From contig CAJXWZ010000016.1 in assembly GCA_913062815.1 (NCBI GenBank), positions 1-64,000 on the forward strand: a stretch of DNA of 64,000 nt, read 5' to 3'. Below the pieces are notes generated by a model that saw only the letters and a program-made list of their open reading frames with translations, made no database searches and was not told where the DNA came from. The position numbers and the translations under genes are program-made. The stretch is from an uncultured Colwellia sp. (GTDB lineage Bacteria > Pseudomonadota > Gammaproteobacteria > Enterobacterales > Alteromonadaceae). Below are positions 17,829-28,300 of the stretch, piece after piece (positions within the stretch are counted from its first letter, which is position 1; every line of letters starts with the position of its first letter).

Positions 17829-18614
17829 ATGACACAGCGAAGCAAGCCACAATTAAATTACCAACAGCTTGGACAAGGTGAGCACCTTGTCTTGATTCAC
17901 GGCTTGTTTGGTAGCTTAGAGAACCTAAATATGGTTGCCAAGCAATTGAGCCAACATTATTGCGTTACCAGTGTAGATGTAAGAAACCACGGCAATTCAT
18001 TTCACCAAATAGGCATGAGTTATAGTGAGTTAGCTCAAGATGTCATTTATTTACTCGAACAGCTGTCAATTAAGTCTTGCCACGTTTTAGGCCACTCAAT
18101 GGGAGGAAAAATTGCGATGCAATTAGCACTTTCGTTTCCTCAAAAAGTCAATAAACTCATTCTGGCCGACATTGCTCCCGTTCAATACCCTGCACATCAT
18201 CAAACTATTATAGCTGGCTTACAAGCGCTCGATTTTTCGTTAATTAACAAACGAGAAGATGCTGATACTCAACTGGAGAAATATGTAGACAATGTTGGAG
18301 TGAGACAATTTTTACTGCGCAATTTAATGATGAATGCACCAGGACAATTCTCGTTAAAATGTCATTTGAACAATATTGAACAAGGTTACCCCCAAATAAT
18401 GTGCGGACAAGAAGACAGTAGCTTGTCATTTGCCGGTGCCACATTATTTATTAAAGGAGGAGATTCTGACTACATTTTAACTGAGCACCAAAGCATCATT
18501 AAGCGACTATTTCCAAAAGCAAAAGCGAAAATAATTCAAGGCGTTGGCCATTGGCTACATGCAGAAAAAACCGTAGCCTTCAACAAAATTGTCAGTGATT
18601 TTTTAGCCAAATAG
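17829..18614 (+). CDS. ybfF: Alpha/beta-hydrolase esterase, YbfF type
   Basis: A 261-residue alpha/beta hydrolase. The oxyanion segment is VLIHGLFGSLENLNMV, the nucleophile elbow GHSMGGKIAM, and the catalytic histidine lies in GVGHWLHAEKT near the C-terminus. QLGQGEHLV and VTSVDVRNHGNS complete a pattern close to E. coli YbfF, a soluble esterase active on short acyl esters and acyl-CoA in vitro. Its place next to seqA supports orthology. The physiological substrate is not known. The region downstream is taken up by a repeat element rather than a simple terminator. Confidence 0.88.
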   Translation: MTQRSKPQLNYQQLGQGEHLVLIHGLFGSLENLNMVAKQLSQHYCVTSVDVRNHGNSFHQIGMSYSELAQDVIYLLEQLSIKSCHVLGHSMGGKIAMQLALSFPQKVNKLILADIAPVQYPAHHQTIIAGLQALDFSLINKREDADTQLEKYVDNVGVRQFLLRNLMMNAPGQFSLKCHLNNIEQGYPQIMCGQEDSSLSFAGATLFIKGGDSDYILTEHQSIIKRLFPKAKAKIIQGVGHWLHAEKTVAFNKIVSDFLAK

Positions 18615-18617
18615 TAA

Positions 18618-18879
18618 GGGCTGTTGATCTTTCAGGGTTAAATTTTGTTCGAGATAAAAGCGTTTAAGTCGCGGCGAGTAGTGTGTAGCCTAGTCATTCT
18701 AAGCAAAGACTACTAGACAAAGAGTAAAACGCTTTTAGCCGAATCCTTCGGACAGCGTTTGTTGGACATTTTTACTGCGGTATCGCCTTTTTATGTGGAA
18801 CAACCACATAACAAAAGCTCCGTCTTGTATAAATACCCAACAATTCGCTGCAAAAGCAATCTCGAAAGGTCAACAGCCC
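18618..18879. mobile_element. MITE-like element with 16-bp terminal inverted repeats
   Basis: The stretch is bounded by GGGCTGTTGATCTTTC (18618-18633) and GAAAGGTCAACAGCCC (18864-18879), perfect inverted repeats save one T/C change. Inside are further inverted arms (AAAAGCGTTT near 18655 with AAACGCTTTT near 18730), a small hairpin CCGAATCCTTCGG, and TTATGTGGAACAACCACATA. It has no coding frame of note. TAA occurs just outside the left end and one base beyond the right end, a possible target duplication. Size, TIRs and lack of coding fit a miniature transposable element; family and copy number cannot be judged from one copy. Confidence 0.6.
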
Positions 18880-19035
18880 CTAATATATCTAATTGCTTTG
18901 ATAAGGTTTAACTAGTTCAGCTAACAATTTTCTTTTTTTTGAGCACAACGCCGATGAAAATAAATGAGTTTACCTTAACACTGTGCTATAGTGCCGCCAA
19001 TTTCAGGGCTTATAAAAAATCAAACATTATTTAGT
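18880..19035 (+). promoter_or_regulatory. Promoter region of the DUF2788-ybfE-fldA cluster
   Basis: TGCTATAGT at 18984-18992 is an extended -10 element about 45 bases before the preferred ATG at 19036. No strong -35 is visible. The rest is AT-rich with a T8 run. A GTG at 18991 falls inside the -10 element and is therefore unlikely to be the real start of the next gene. Confidence 0.4.
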
Positions 19036-19257
19036 ATGCTAGCGGAACATATAGAGCTGATTGAGGCTATTGGCCTTAACTTATTTTTTCTTTTTATTTT
19101 TGGCTTTATTGGTTTGTCTATTCACGATGTGATGAATAAAAATGATGTACCTAAAATGGGAAAATTGGTCGTGTATTTTGTCTTATTTTTAGGCTGTGCT
19201 GGTTTTGTCGCTAAAGGCATTATTCAGTTCGTCTGGGAAAGTCAGGGAGTTGGCTAA
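19036..19257 (+). CDS. Small membrane protein, DUF2788 family
   Basis: A 73-residue protein starting MLAEHIELIEAIGLNLFF, with two transmembrane helices (about residues 12-29 and 44-64) separated by a charged loop, DVMNKNDVPKMGK, and the family-typical LFLGCAGFVAKGIIQ. DUF2788 proteins of this size sit before ybfE in Vibrio and relatives. Function is unknown. A longer frame from GTG 18991 exists but would begin within a likely promoter. The stop overlaps the ybfE start (TAATG), so translation is coupled. Confidence 0.78.
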   Translation: MLAEHIELIEAIGLNLFFLFIFGFIGLSIHDVMNKNDVPKMGKLVVYFVLFLGCAGFVAKGIIQFVWESQGVG

Positions 19258-19538
19258 TGGCAAAAGAAGTTAGTGATTTAACCACCATCGACTTATTCCA
19301 TGACGAAAAGCGTCCTGGACGTCCAAAAACAAGCCCGCATACGCGTGATGTTCAAATTAGAATAAATAAGCGTAATCAAGTAAAAAGAGATAAAAATAAA
19401 GGCTTGAAGCGAGTTGAATTTAAAATTCACCTCAGTTTGTTTGAGCAATTAGAACACTTGGCTAACACTAAAGGAGTTAGCCGCAGTGAATTAATAGAAG
19501 CGCTTTTGATAGATTCATTGGCGAAAGAAAATAATTAA
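19257..19538 (+). CDS. ybfE: YbfE-type protein (LexA-regulated family)
   Basis: A 93-residue basic protein with DLFHDEKRPGRPKTSPHTRDVQIRINKRNQ followed by a ribbon-helix-helix-like C-terminal half (KRVEFKIHLSLFEQLEHLANTKGVSRSELIEALL). Orthologues are annotated as LexA-regulated; in E. coli ybfE belongs to the SOS regulon. I see no clear CTGT-N8-ACAG LexA box in front of it here. The RHH-like half suggests DNA binding, but targets are unknown. It overlaps the upstream DUF2788 gene by one base, and fldA follows after 27 bases. Confidence 0.82.
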   Translation: MAKEVSDLTTIDLFHDEKRPGRPKTSPHTRDVQIRINKRNQVKRDKNKGLKRVEFKIHLSLFEQLEHLANTKGVSRSELIEALLIDSLAKENN

Positions 19539-19565
19539 TTAAATTGAAGTAAAAGGTAAATTTCC

Positions 19566-20090
19566 ATGGCAATCGTAGGTTTATTTTTCGGTAGTGATAC
19601 TGGCAATACTGAAGCTATAAGTAAAATGATCCAGAAAAAACTGGGTAAGAAAATGATTGATGTAAAAGACATCGCTAAAAGTACTAAAGAAGAAATCGCT
19701 GAGTTCGATTTACTTATTTTAGGCATACCTACTTGGTATTATGGTGAAAACCAATGTGATTGGGATGACTTCTTACCTGATCTCGAAGAATTAGATTTTA
19801 CTGATAAGTTAATTGCTATTTTTGGTTTGGGTGATCAAGAAGATTATGCCGAGTATTTCTGTGATGCTATGGAGCCATTGCGCGATATTGTTGAAAGTAA
19901 AGGTGGCATTGTTGTTGGTAACTGGCCAACTGAAGGTTATGAATTTGAAGCATCAAAAGCCTTAATTGATGAAGATACTTTTATCGGCTTATGTATAGAC
20001 GAAGACAGACAACCCGAACTAACCGATGAACGTGTCACCAAATGGGTTAATCAAATTAATGATGAAATGTGCTTAGCAGAGCTCGCTTAA
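19566..20090 (+). CDS. fldA: Flavodoxin 1
   Basis: A 174-residue long-chain flavodoxin, an FMN-dependent low-potential electron carrier for enzymes such as IspG/IspH and radical-SAM activation. The phosphate-binding loop is FFGSDTGNTEAISKMIQ; FMN-stacking loops are GIPTWYYGENQCDWDDF and GLGDQEDYAEYFCDAM; the long-chain insertion GNWPTEGYEFEASKAL follows. In many gammaproteobacteria fldA lies just upstream of fur, as here, and is induced by iron limitation or oxidative stress. A terminator-like hairpin follows at 20142-20166. Confidence 0.96.
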   Translation: MAIVGLFFGSDTGNTEAISKMIQKKLGKKMIDVKDIAKSTKEEIAEFDLLILGIPTWYYGENQCDWDDFLPDLEELDFTDKLIAIFGLGDQEDYAEYFCDAMEPLRDIVESKGGIVVGNWPTEGYEFEASKALIDEDTFIGLCIDEDRQPELTDERVTKWVNQINDEMCLAELA

Positions 20091-20141
20091 TTATAATTTA
20101 ACCCTACATTGTTCAAGGTTATTAGTCATTTAAAGTTATCA

Positions 20142-20166
20142 AAAGCTCATTTATTGGGCTTTTTTG
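20142..20166 (+). terminator. Terminator after fldA
   Basis: AAAGCTCA pairs with TGGGCTTT (one G-T wobble) around a short TTTAT loop, followed by a run of T residues. It separates fldA from fur, so fur probably has its own promoter in the AT-rich 110 bases that follow. Confidence 0.7.
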
Positions 20167-20275
20167 TTGTTAACTTTAAAAAATGCTCAATAAATTAAAC
20201 TAACACTTTAATCATAGCTAATTACCACCTATACTTTTATTTTTATCTATATCACCTTTTAGAGAATATATTTAC

Positions 20276-20719
20276 ATGGCAGATCAAAACGAAGAACTTA
20301 AAAGAGCCGGACTAAAAATCACCCTGCCACGTATTAAAATCCTGACTATTCTACAAAACCCGGACAATCAGCATATTAGCGCAGAAGATGTCTATAAGAT
20401 TTTACTTGAGCAACATGAAGAAATTGGCCTTGCTACGGTATATCGTGTTTTAAATCAATTTGATGATGCAGGCATTGTAACTCGTCACCATTTTGAAGGT
20501 GGTAAGTCTGTATTTGAACTAGCACATAAAAAGCATCATGACCATCTAGTCTGTTTGAAATGCGGTAAAGTGGTAGAATTTGAAGATGATGTCATTGAAC
20601 AAAGACAATCAGACATTGCTGAATCACACCATATCACCCTCACTAATCACAGCCTTTACTTATATGGTGAATGTGAAGATCAAGACGCTTGTGAAACATA
20701 CCGAAGAGCTAATTTGTAA
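20276..20719 (+). CDS. fur: Ferric uptake regulator
   Basis: A 147-residue metalloregulator that with Fe2+ represses iron-uptake genes. The N-terminal winged helix has LKRAGLKITLPRIKILTIL, SAEDVYKILL and GLATVYRVLNQFDDAGIVTR. The metal-binding C-terminal half has HKKHHDHLVCLKCGKVVEF (His87, His88, His90, Cys93, Cys96) and GECEDQDACETY (Cys133, Cys139). These residues are the full set of the enterobacterial protein. No obvious Fur box (GATAATGATAATCATTATC) is seen before the gene. A strong terminator follows. Confidence 0.97.
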   Translation: MADQNEELKRAGLKITLPRIKILTILQNPDNQHISAEDVYKILLEQHEEIGLATVYRVLNQFDDAGIVTRHHFEGGKSVFELAHKKHHDHLVCLKCGKVVEFEDDVIEQRQSDIAESHHITLTNHSLYLYGECEDQDACETYRRANL

Positions 20720-20754
20720 TTTAGTTAAACGAGACAGTCAGTAAAAAATGAAAG

Positions 20755-20788
20755 GCCGTTAACAACATCATTGTTAACGGCGTTTTTG
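20755..20788 (+). terminator. Terminator after fur
   Basis: A perfect 11-base-pair stem, GCCGTTAACAA (20755-20765) with TTGTTAACGGC (20771-20781), loop CATCA, then GTTTTT. The A-rich left flank means it may also serve the convergent PhnA-like gene. Confidence 0.9.
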
Positions 20789-20846
20789 TATCAGTAACAA
20801 TTATAAAGCTTCTTGGGAAAAGTTATTAATTTGTAACTTGGGGTAA

Positions 20847-21416
20847 TTACGCTTTCTTTAAATAAGCGGCTACGAGAACTATACGCGTACCATTTACTTT
20901 GCCTTCAATATGTTCAGGGTTATCTGTTAAAGATATACCACGCACCATGGTGCCTTGTTTAGCAGTAAAGTTAGCGCCTTTTACTTTTAGATCTTTAATT
21001 AAAGTTACATTATCGCCATCATGTAATTCTGCACCATTACTATCTCGTGTTGGTCCATTTGTCTGTTCAGCAGCGATGCCTTGCTCTGCCCATGTTCTTA
21101 CCTCATCTTCAAGATATATCATATCAAGTGCATCTTGCGCCCAACTCTCAGTTGAAAGCTTATGTAACATTCGATATGACATCACTTGCACTACGGGCTC
21201 CTGGTTCCACATACTATCACTCAAGCAGCGCCAATGGTTCAAATCTACATCACTTTCTCCGTCGATTTGGCTTTGACAAGTTTGGCAAAGATAAACACAT
21301 TGCTGAGCGCTTAAGTCGCTGCTAGGTGGTACCGGAAAAACCGTTAAATTATTTGTTGAAGTACAAAGTTCACAGCTGTTATTACTACGCTGTTTTAAAG
21401 CTTGTTCGCAAGGCAT
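20847..21416 (-). CDS. PhnA family zinc-ribbon protein
   Basis: A 189-residue protein from the ATG at 21414-21416, chosen because AGGAATATAC precedes it; a longer frame adds 13 residues. An N-terminal zinc ribbon has CELCTSTNNL and CQTCQSQ cysteine pairs. The C-terminal PhnA domain has RDSNGAELHDGDNVTLIKDLKVKG, FTAKQGTMVRGISLTDNPEHIEGKV and RIVLVAAYLKK. Despite the family's name, PhnA proteins are widespread without phosphonate genes, and none are near here. Function is unresolved; the domain is a small beta-barrel that may bind nucleic acid or metal. Confidence 0.82.
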   Translation of the reverse strand: MPCEQALKQRSNNSCELCTSTNNLTVFPVPPSSDLSAQQCVYLCQTCQSQIDGESDVDLNHWRCLSDSMWNQEPVVQVMSYRMLHKLSTESWAQDALDMIYLEDEVRTWAEQGIAAEQTNGPTRDSNGAELHDGDNVTLIKDLKVKGANFTAKQGTMVRGISLTDNPEHIEGKVNGTRIVLVAAYLKKA

Positions 21417-21583
21417 GTATATTCCTAGTGAAAATATGGTTGAGGCAAGTATCAATGGCGCGATTATACATCATTTTATCCTTGGTAAAGTAAGTAAAAT
21501 TAGCAGCACTTCTTTTTAGCTATAGACAAACAAACAGTGCAATGATAAAAACTCTGCTAATAAAAATATAAGAAGGCATAAGC

Positions 21584-22810
21584 ATGACAACTAGCACACC
21601 AATTACCAAAAACACCTCTTTGAATAAGTTGAAATCGCTCGGATTAGTATCACAAATCATTATCGCGATTATTTTGGGGACATTACTTGCGGTATTAAAT
21701 CCAGAAATAGCTAAATCATTTTCAATGCTTGGCGGTTTATTTGTCAGTGCATTAAAAGCCGTAGCACCGATTTTAGTGCTAGTACTTGTGGCGTCAAGTA
21801 TCGCCAATCAAAAGGCTAATAGTGATGCTGAACTAAAGCCTATTGTTGCTTTATACTTATTAGGCACACTTAGCGCCGCATTTATCGCTGTTGCATTAAG
21901 TTTTATGTTTCCAACCAACTTAACTTTAGACTTAGCTGGTGCTAGCGCAAATCCTCCTCAAGGTTTAGGTGAAGTATTATCTACCCTTGCTTTTAAAGTA
22001 GTTGAAAACCCTATCAGTGCGGTAGCAAATGGTAATTTTATTGCATTATTAGCTTGGGGAATTGGCTTAGGTTTTTCATTGAAACACGCTGGCGAAAATA
22101 CCAAAAACACAGTGCATGACTTTAGTGAAGCTATTGCAAGTATTGTCCGCATAGTTATTCGTTTTGCACCGCTAGGGATTTTTGGCTTAGTGGCAAATAC
22201 CATTGCGACCACAGGCTTTAGTGCTTTAGCTGAATATAGTCACCTTGTTTTCGTTTTATTGAGCGCTATGCTAATAATCGCTTTAGTGGTAAACCCCATC
22301 ATTGTCTTTTTAATCACCAAGAAAAATCCCTATCCATTAGTTTTCACTTGCTTACGTGAATCAGGCATCACTGCTTTCTTTACCCGTAGCTCTGCAGCAA
22401 ATATCCCTGTGAATATGGCTTTATGTAAAAAGCTTGATTTGCACGAAGATACCTACTCGGTTTCAATACCTTTAGGCGCAACTATCAATATGGCAGGAGC
22501 AGCGATCACTATCACGGTATTAACGCTAGCAGCAGCGCATACTTTACATATTGATGTTGATTTTGGTACAGCGATATTATTATCTATCGTTGCTTCAATT
22601 TCAGCTTGTGGTGCATCTGGTGTTGCCGGCGGCTCACTATTATTAATACCACTAGCTTGTAGCTTATTCGGTATTAATAATGATATTGCCATGCAAATTG
22701 TTGCCATCGGCTTTATCATTGGTGTGATTCAAGACTCTGCCGAAACAGCACTTAATAGTTCGACAGATGTAGTATTTTCTGCTGCAGCTTCTCATCATTT
22801 AACCAAATAA
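21584..22810 (+). CDS. sstT: Serine/threonine:sodium symporter SstT
   Basis: Inner-membrane Na+-coupled uptake of L-serine and L-threonine. The 408-residue protein belongs to the dicarboxylate/amino-acid:cation symporter family. It starts [20 protein letters not shown], has the family hairpin-loop segments [53 protein letters not shown] and the C-terminal [18 protein letters not shown], which mark SstT rather than GltP-type transporters. AAGAAGG precedes the ATG by 7 bases. It is single, divergent from the PhnA-like gene and convergent with tilS. It could work with sdaA (53.7 kb) in serine catabolism. Confidence 0.95.
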   Translation: MTTSTPITKNTSLNKLKSLGLVSQIIIAIILGTLLAVLNPEIAKSFSMLGGLFVSALKAVAPILVLVLVASSIANQKANSDAELKPIVALYLLGTLSAAFIAVALSFMFPTNLTLDLAGASANPPQGLGEVLSTLAFKVVENPISAVANGNFIALLAWGIGLGFSLKHAGENTKNTVHDFSEAIASIVRIVIRFAPLGIFGLVANTIATTGFSALAEYSHLVFVLLSAMLIIALVVNPIIVFLITKKNPYPLVFTCLRESGITAFFTRSSAANIPVNMALCKKLDLHEDTYSVSIPLGATINMAGAAITITVLTLAAAHTLHIDVDFGTAILLSIVASISACGASGVAGGSLLLIPLACSLFGINNDIAMQIVAIGFIIGVIQDSAETALNSSTDVVFSAAASHHLTK

Positions 22811-22843
22811 ACTGTTAAGTGCATTTTCTCAATGGTAGAGAAA

Positions 22844-24208
22844 TTAATGAGCCCAAGTGATAATAATACTAGGCTCATTTTTTTTAGGTAAAAAATCTTG
22901 GCAAACAAAATAACCAACTGCAGCGACAAGCACATTATCATAGTATAAAAACGGAATACGCTTACGCTGCCATGGCGCAATATTCAACTCTTGTAGTACT
23001 TTCTTTAAACTGCGTGAGTGCTGCCGATAATCAGGTAAACAGGTGGGATTACTATGATTAAAGCGCAAACTGGCTTGTTGATCTTGTGCTGGTAGTGCAA
23101 TGGCTTGTTGTCCCTTTGCTAGATGAAAATGAGTAGCATTATGTTCAACTTGCCCAACAGACAATTGCAGTGTCCCTAACTGATCAGGGAGTTCAACCTC
23201 TTGATGGCAATCAAAAGCTATAAGCTCTTGCTGCCAATCAGTAACAATTTGAAAATCTGACGTTAAATGTAAAGTATCTTTGTAACGACGTAAGTAATGT
23301 TCGCCAACTTTCACGGCAGGATTTTTATCACTGCCAGCGTGTAATTGCTGTTTGAGCTGCTTTAACTGCTCACTAGTTGGCATTAAACAATGATTTTCAG
23401 CTAAATAATAACGCAGCAGGTTATTAAACCTTGCTACAGACAATTTAGTTAATTGCGTAACAGAGAGTTTTTTTTCATCATTTAAACAAAGACAAAGATC
23501 ATCGTTTGCTAGTTCATCAAGCAATCCTTGTCCTTCGAGGCAGTGTTCACTGCTACGATTGATCGTGCTAGAAATACTCGGCCAGCGTTTAACTAATAGC
23601 GGCATAATATCATTGCGGATAAAATTACGATCAAAACGCGTATCTGTGTTTGATTCATCTTCAATCCAAGTTAACTCATGTGCTTTTGCATAATCAGTAA
23701 TGTCACTACGAGAAACATTTAACAAGGGTCGTAACAATACGTCTTTACCCTGTTGAGTTTCGTAAGCCATAGCAGAGAGACCTTTCAATCCTGAGCCCCG
23801 TTTTAAAGCGAGTAAGAAAGTCTCGGTCTGATCATCACTATGATGACCCGTGATGATCAACGAGGGAACATTATGGATAGATTGCAATGCTTGATATCGT
23901 GCATCACGGGCTAATGCTTCTAGAGAATGCTGAGCCTGAGGTCTAATATCAACTTGGTAAACTTTTAAAGGAAGGTTAAGGTGTTGGCATTGCTGCAAAG
24001 CAAAACTTTGCCACTGCAAGGCATTTTCACTTATACCATGATTGACATGACAAACAGTGATGGCGTTTAAAAAGCACTGTTTTTGAATTAATGATGACAA
24101 AGCATGCAGTAAAACTTGCGAGTCAACACCACCGCTGTATGCAACAACAAGTGGTGTGTTAGGGTGCTTACTAATACTGGTAAGAAGTGCTTGTTCTATT
24201 GGATGCAT
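22844..24208 (-). CDS. tilS: tRNA(Ile)-lysidine synthetase
   Basis: Attaches lysine to C34 of the CAU-anticodon tRNA-Ile, changing its identity and codon reading; essential. The N-terminal PP-loop is VVAYSGGVDSQVLLHAL, followed by VCHVNHGISENALQWQSF, ITGHHSDDQTETFLLALKRG, RPLLNVSRSDITDYA and DESNTDTRFDRNFIRNDIMP. The C-terminal domain ends with NIAPWQRKRIPFLYYDNVLVAAVGYF. I choose the ATG at 24208, with GGGGG five bases upstream, giving 454 residues; a frame from TTG 24238 overlaps the accA stop but has a poorer ribosome site. It is last in the long minus-strand cluster, right after accA. Confidence 0.95.
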   Translation of the reverse strand: MHPIEQALLTSISKHPNTPLVVAYSGGVDSQVLLHALSSLIQKQCFLNAITVCHVNHGISENALQWQSFALQQCQHLNLPLKVYQVDIRPQAQHSLEALARDARYQALQSIHNVPSLIITGHHSDDQTETFLLALKRGSGLKGLSAMAYETQQGKDVLLRPLLNVSRSDITDYAKAHELTWIEDESNTDTRFDRNFIRNDIMPLLVKRWPSISSTINRSSEHCLEGQGLLDELANDDLCLCLNDEKKLSVTQLTKLSVARFNNLLRYYLAENHCLMPTSEQLKQLKQQLHAGSDKNPAVKVGEHYLRRYKDTLHLTSDFQIVTDWQQELIAFDCHQEVELPDQLGTLQLSVGQVEHNATHFHLAKGQQAIALPAQDQQASLRFNHSNPTCLPDYRQHSRSLKKVLQELNIAPWQRKRIPFLYYDNVLVAAVGYFVCQDFLPKKNEPSIIITWAH

Positions 24209-24231
24209 GATGCCCCCTAGAAGATAACTCC

Positions 24232-25188
24232 TTAGCAATAACCAAATGACATAAGTCTGTCATAACGTTGTTCAATTAATTGCTCTTTATCCAAAGGCTC
24301 TAATTCAGCAAGATTCTTTTTAAGGGCTTGTTTTAACACGGCCGCCATTTGATCCATATCACGGTGCGCGCCACCTAATGGCTCTTCAACAATATTATCA
24401 ATCAACTCTAGTTCTTTAATCCGTTGTGCAGTAATGCCCATCGCCTCTGCGGCCGTTGGTGCCTTTTCTGCGGTTTTCCACAAAATTGAAGCACATCCTT
24501 CAGGTGAAATCACCGAATAAGTAGAGTATTGCAACATATTAACTCTATCGCCAACACCAATAGCTAAAGCACCACCTGAGCCACCTTCGCCAATAACGGT
24601 ACAAATAATAGGTACAGATAAACGCGCCATAACTTTTAAGTTTGTTGCAATAGCTTCACTTTGGCCGCGTTCTTCAGCGCCAATGCCAGGATACGCACCA
24701 GGAGTATCAATAAAAGTAATAATTGGCATATTAAAACGTTCTGCCATTTTCATTAAACGTAATGCCTTACGATAACCTTCTGGGCGTGGCATACCAAAAT
24801 TGCGTTTTACTTTTTCTGAAGTAGAACGACCTTTTTGATGACCAATAACGACTACCGGTTTACCGTCTAACCTAGCAGTGCCACAAACAAGGGCACTATC
24901 ATCAGCATAGGCTCTGTCTCCTGCAAGTTCATCAAATTCAGTAAAGATTCGCGGTATGTAATCAAGGGTATAAGGTCTTTGAGGATGGCGAGCAACACGC
25001 GCAGTTTGCCAAGGATCTAAATTAGCAAAAATCTTTTGTGTCTGCTCATTATTTTTTTCGCGCAGCTGATTAATTTGATCTTCTAAATCAAGATCTAATT
25101 CTTGACCTGTATTGACCAATTCCAGCTCTTCTATTTGCGCATTCAATTCGGCGATAGGTTGTTCGAAATCTAAAAAATTCAATGACAT
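24232..25188 (-). CDS. accA: Acetyl-CoA carboxylase carboxyltransferase subunit alpha
   Basis: With AccD, moves CO2 from carboxybiotin to acetyl-CoA, making malonyl-CoA for fatty-acid synthesis. The 318-residue protein begins [20 protein letters not shown], and has [66 protein letters not shown], the oxyanion [15 protein letters not shown] and [14 protein letters not shown]. It lies between dnaE and tilS, the conserved gammaproteobacterial order. The 131-base gap before it (from dnaE) shows no clear terminator, so read-through is likely. Confidence 0.98.
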   Translation of the reverse strand: MSLNFLDFEQPIAELNAQIEELELVNTGQELDLDLEDQINQLREKNNEQTQKIFANLDPWQTARVARHPQRPYTLDYIPRIFTEFDELAGDRAYADDSALVCGTARLDGKPVVVIGHQKGRSTSEKVKRNFGMPRPEGYRKALRLMKMAERFNMPIITFIDTPGAYPGIGAEERGQSEAIATNLKVMARLSVPIICTVIGEGGSGGALAIGVGDRVNMLQYSTYSVISPEGCASILWKTAEKAPTAAEAMGITAQRIKELELIDNIVEEPLGGAHRDMDQMAAVLKQALKKNLAELEPLDKEQLIEQRYDRLMSFGYC

Positions 25189-25319
25189 ATGTTGCTCTGT
25201 ACCTAATAAAGCTCACCTAAAGAGGTGCACTTAAAAATTGTTGTTTGTTGTTCTTACCGATAATTCCATCGATAATACGTAATTGTTAGCTTTGTACCTT
25301 AAGTCGATTTATTGCTCAG

Positions 25320-28300
25320 TTACTTAAATTGTAAAGTGATGCTTTCTTCACCCAATAATTCTTTTAAATCATACAATAACACATCTGCAGGCGATACTCG
25401 CCATTGTACGCCAAGTTCTAACATGCCGCGAGCTTCTTCTCGTTGATAGAAAACGCGCACAGGGCAAGTCCCTTCTTTGTGAGGTGTTAATACTTGCGTA
25501 AATTGCTCAATAAAGCTGCCATCAACCCTTTCTCTATCAACTTGAATATCGAGGGAGGTAACATAGTTTTCCCGAGCATCCGCAATTGTCATGATATCTC
25601 GGGCGGTCATTGTATTACCTCCAGAGTAATCATCAAAGCTGACCTGTCCACTACAGACTAAAATTGCATCAGTTTCGAGCAATTCAGCAAAATTATCATA
25701 ATCATCTGGGAATAAACGTACATCCATTCGAGCACTTTTGTCATCAAGGGTTACCAATGCCCAACGACGCCCACGCTTATTCACCAAAACTCGAACACCA
25801 ATAACTAAGCCAACAGCTACCGCTTGCCTATCCCGACCCGTCGGTTGCATACCGACTAAACGGCTGGAGGCATATTTTTTAATTTCAGTTAAATAACGAT
25901 TGATAGGGTGTCCGGTAAGGTATAAGCCTAACGTTTCTTTTTCACCGTCAAGCCATATTTCTTCTGGCCATTTTCTTACCTCTTTAAAACTCTGACGTGA
26001 ATCTGTTTGCTCATCATTTATTAAACCAAATAGGTCATTTTGCCCCAATGCTTCTGCTTTCGCGTGTTGCTCTGCGGCCTTTATTGCTTCGGGTAAAGTT
26101 TCAAATAGAGCCGCACGATGAGGTAAGTCTTTCCCCTCATTTGTTAATTTATAAGTTGGACCTAAAGCATCCATAGCACCGGATTTAATGAGTTTCTCTA
26201 ATACCCGTTTATTGGTCTTCTTTAGATCTAAACGAGCACAAAAATCGAATAAATCAATAAAAGGACCGCCTGCTTGTCGAGCAGCAATAATCGCTTCAAT
26301 GGGTCCTTCACCTACCCCCTTGACTGCACCAATACCATAAACAATTTGATTATTATCATTCACGGTAAACTTATACTGCCCGGCATTAACATCAGGTGGT
26401 AGTAGATCTATTTCCATATTGCTACATTCATCAACTAAGGTAACAATTTTTTCAGTGTTGTCCATATCCGCTGACATTACGGCAGCCATAAACGGCGCAG
26501 GAAAATGGGTTTTCATCCACAGTGTTTGATATGAAACCAAGGCATAAGCAGCAGAATGAGACTTGTTAAAACCATAGCCAGCAAACTTTTCAACTAAATC
26601 GAAAATTTTCATGGCCAGTTCGCCGTCAACGCCGCGATCTTTAGCACCTTGCTCAAAACCGGCTCTTTGCTTGGCCATTTCTTCTGGTTTTTTCTTACCC
26701 ATGGCACGGCGGAGCATATCAGCGCCACCCAGTGAGTATCCCGCCAGAACTTGTGCTATTTGCATTACTTGTTCTTGATACAAAATAATGCCGTAGGTAG
26801 GTTCTAGAACAGGTTTTAAATCAATATGTTGCCATGTTTCATCGGGGTAACTAATCTCTTCACGGCCATGCTTACGCTCGATAAAGTTATCAACCATACC
26901 TGACTGTAAAGGGCCTGGTCTAAACAAGGCTACTAATGCAATAATATCTTCAAAGCAATCTGGCTTAAGTTTATCTATTAGCGATTTCATGCCGCTAGAT
27001 TCTAACTGGAATACCGCTGTGGTTTGTGACGCAAGTAATAACTTAAAACTGGCCCTATCTTCAAGATCAATAGTTGTGATGTCTATTGGCTCTTTACCTT
27101 CTTTAAGTAACTTGTCATCAGCCATTTCTATCGCCCACTGCAAAATAGTTAGCGTTCTGAGCCCTAAAAAGTCAAATTTTACTAGTCCAGCATCTTCAAC
27201 ATCGTTTTTATCAAATTGCGTTACAGGGTTTTTACCTTCATCATCACAATACAATGGCGCAAAATCGGTAATGGTAGTAGGAGAAATGACCACACCACCA
27301 GCATGTTTACCGGCATTTCGAGTAGTACCTTCTAAAATTCGGCACATATCAATAAGGTCTTTCACCTCACTATCTTGCGCATACACCTCTGGCAGTTTTG
27401 GCTCTTCTTCAAAAGCTTTTGCTAACGTCATCCCTGGGGTTGGTGGTATAAGCTTTGAAATTCTATCGACAAAGCCATAAGGATGACCTAGTACACGACC
27501 AACATCGCGAATGACCGCTTTTGCCGCCATCGTTCCGAAAGTGATGATTTGCGATACGGCATCTCGACCATAAAGCTCTGCTACATGGTCGATAACTTCA
27601 TCACGCCTATCCATACAAAAATCAATATCGAAATCGGGCATAGAAACACGTTCAGGATTTAAGAAACGTTCGAAAAGTAAATCATATTCAAGTGGATCTA
27701 GGTCGGTAATATCTAATGCATAAGCAACTAAAGAACCTGCACCCGAGCCACGACCTGGGCCAACCGGAATATTGTTATCTTTACTCCATTGGATAAATTC
27801 CATTACAATCAGAAAGTAGCCTGGGAAGCCCATATTATTAACAACTTCCAGTTCTATTTGTAGTCGCTCATCATAGGGCTTTCTAATGTCTACAAAGTCA
27901 TCTCTACTGGTATCAAATAATTGCTTTAATCTTTTTTCCAAACCTTCTTGGGAAACTTTAATGAAGTAATCATTAATCTCTAGGCCTTCAGTTGGAAAAT
28001 CAGGTAATACATATTCACCCAATGTAACCGTTACATTACAACGTTTGGCGATTTCTACAGAGTTAGCTAGTGCTTCAGGAATATCACTAAAAAGCGCGCA
28101 CATTTCCTCTTCTGAGCGTAAATACTGTTGTGTGCTATAACGCTTAGGGCGGCGTTTATCATCCAATGTGAAACCATCATGAATGGCAACGCGAATCTCA
28201 TGGGCATCAAAATCATCAGGAGAAAGAAACATCACTTCGTTACTAGCAACAACAGGCAAATTGTGCTGGCCGGCTAATTCAACAGCCATATGAAGGTAGT

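Noticed and set aside
18991..19035. 15-codon N-terminal extension of the DUF2788 protein from GTG
   Set aside because: The GTG lies inside an extended -10 element, and family members begin at the MLAEHIELIE position.
18880..19256. LexA box controlling ybfE
   Set aside because: No CTGT-N8-ACAG with acceptable match was found in front of the cluster; a CTGTTGATCTTTCAGG in the repeat element has only a partial match.
20899..21325. Two overlapping plus-strand frames opposite the PhnA-like gene
   Set aside because: They cover the other strand of a coding gene with recognisable zinc-ribbon and PhnA motifs, so they are shadows.
26989..27480. 163-codon plus-strand open frame opposite dnaE
   Set aside because: It lies wholly within the well-conserved dnaE coding region on the other strand, has Ser/Pro-rich composition typical of antisense shadow frames and no ribosome site.
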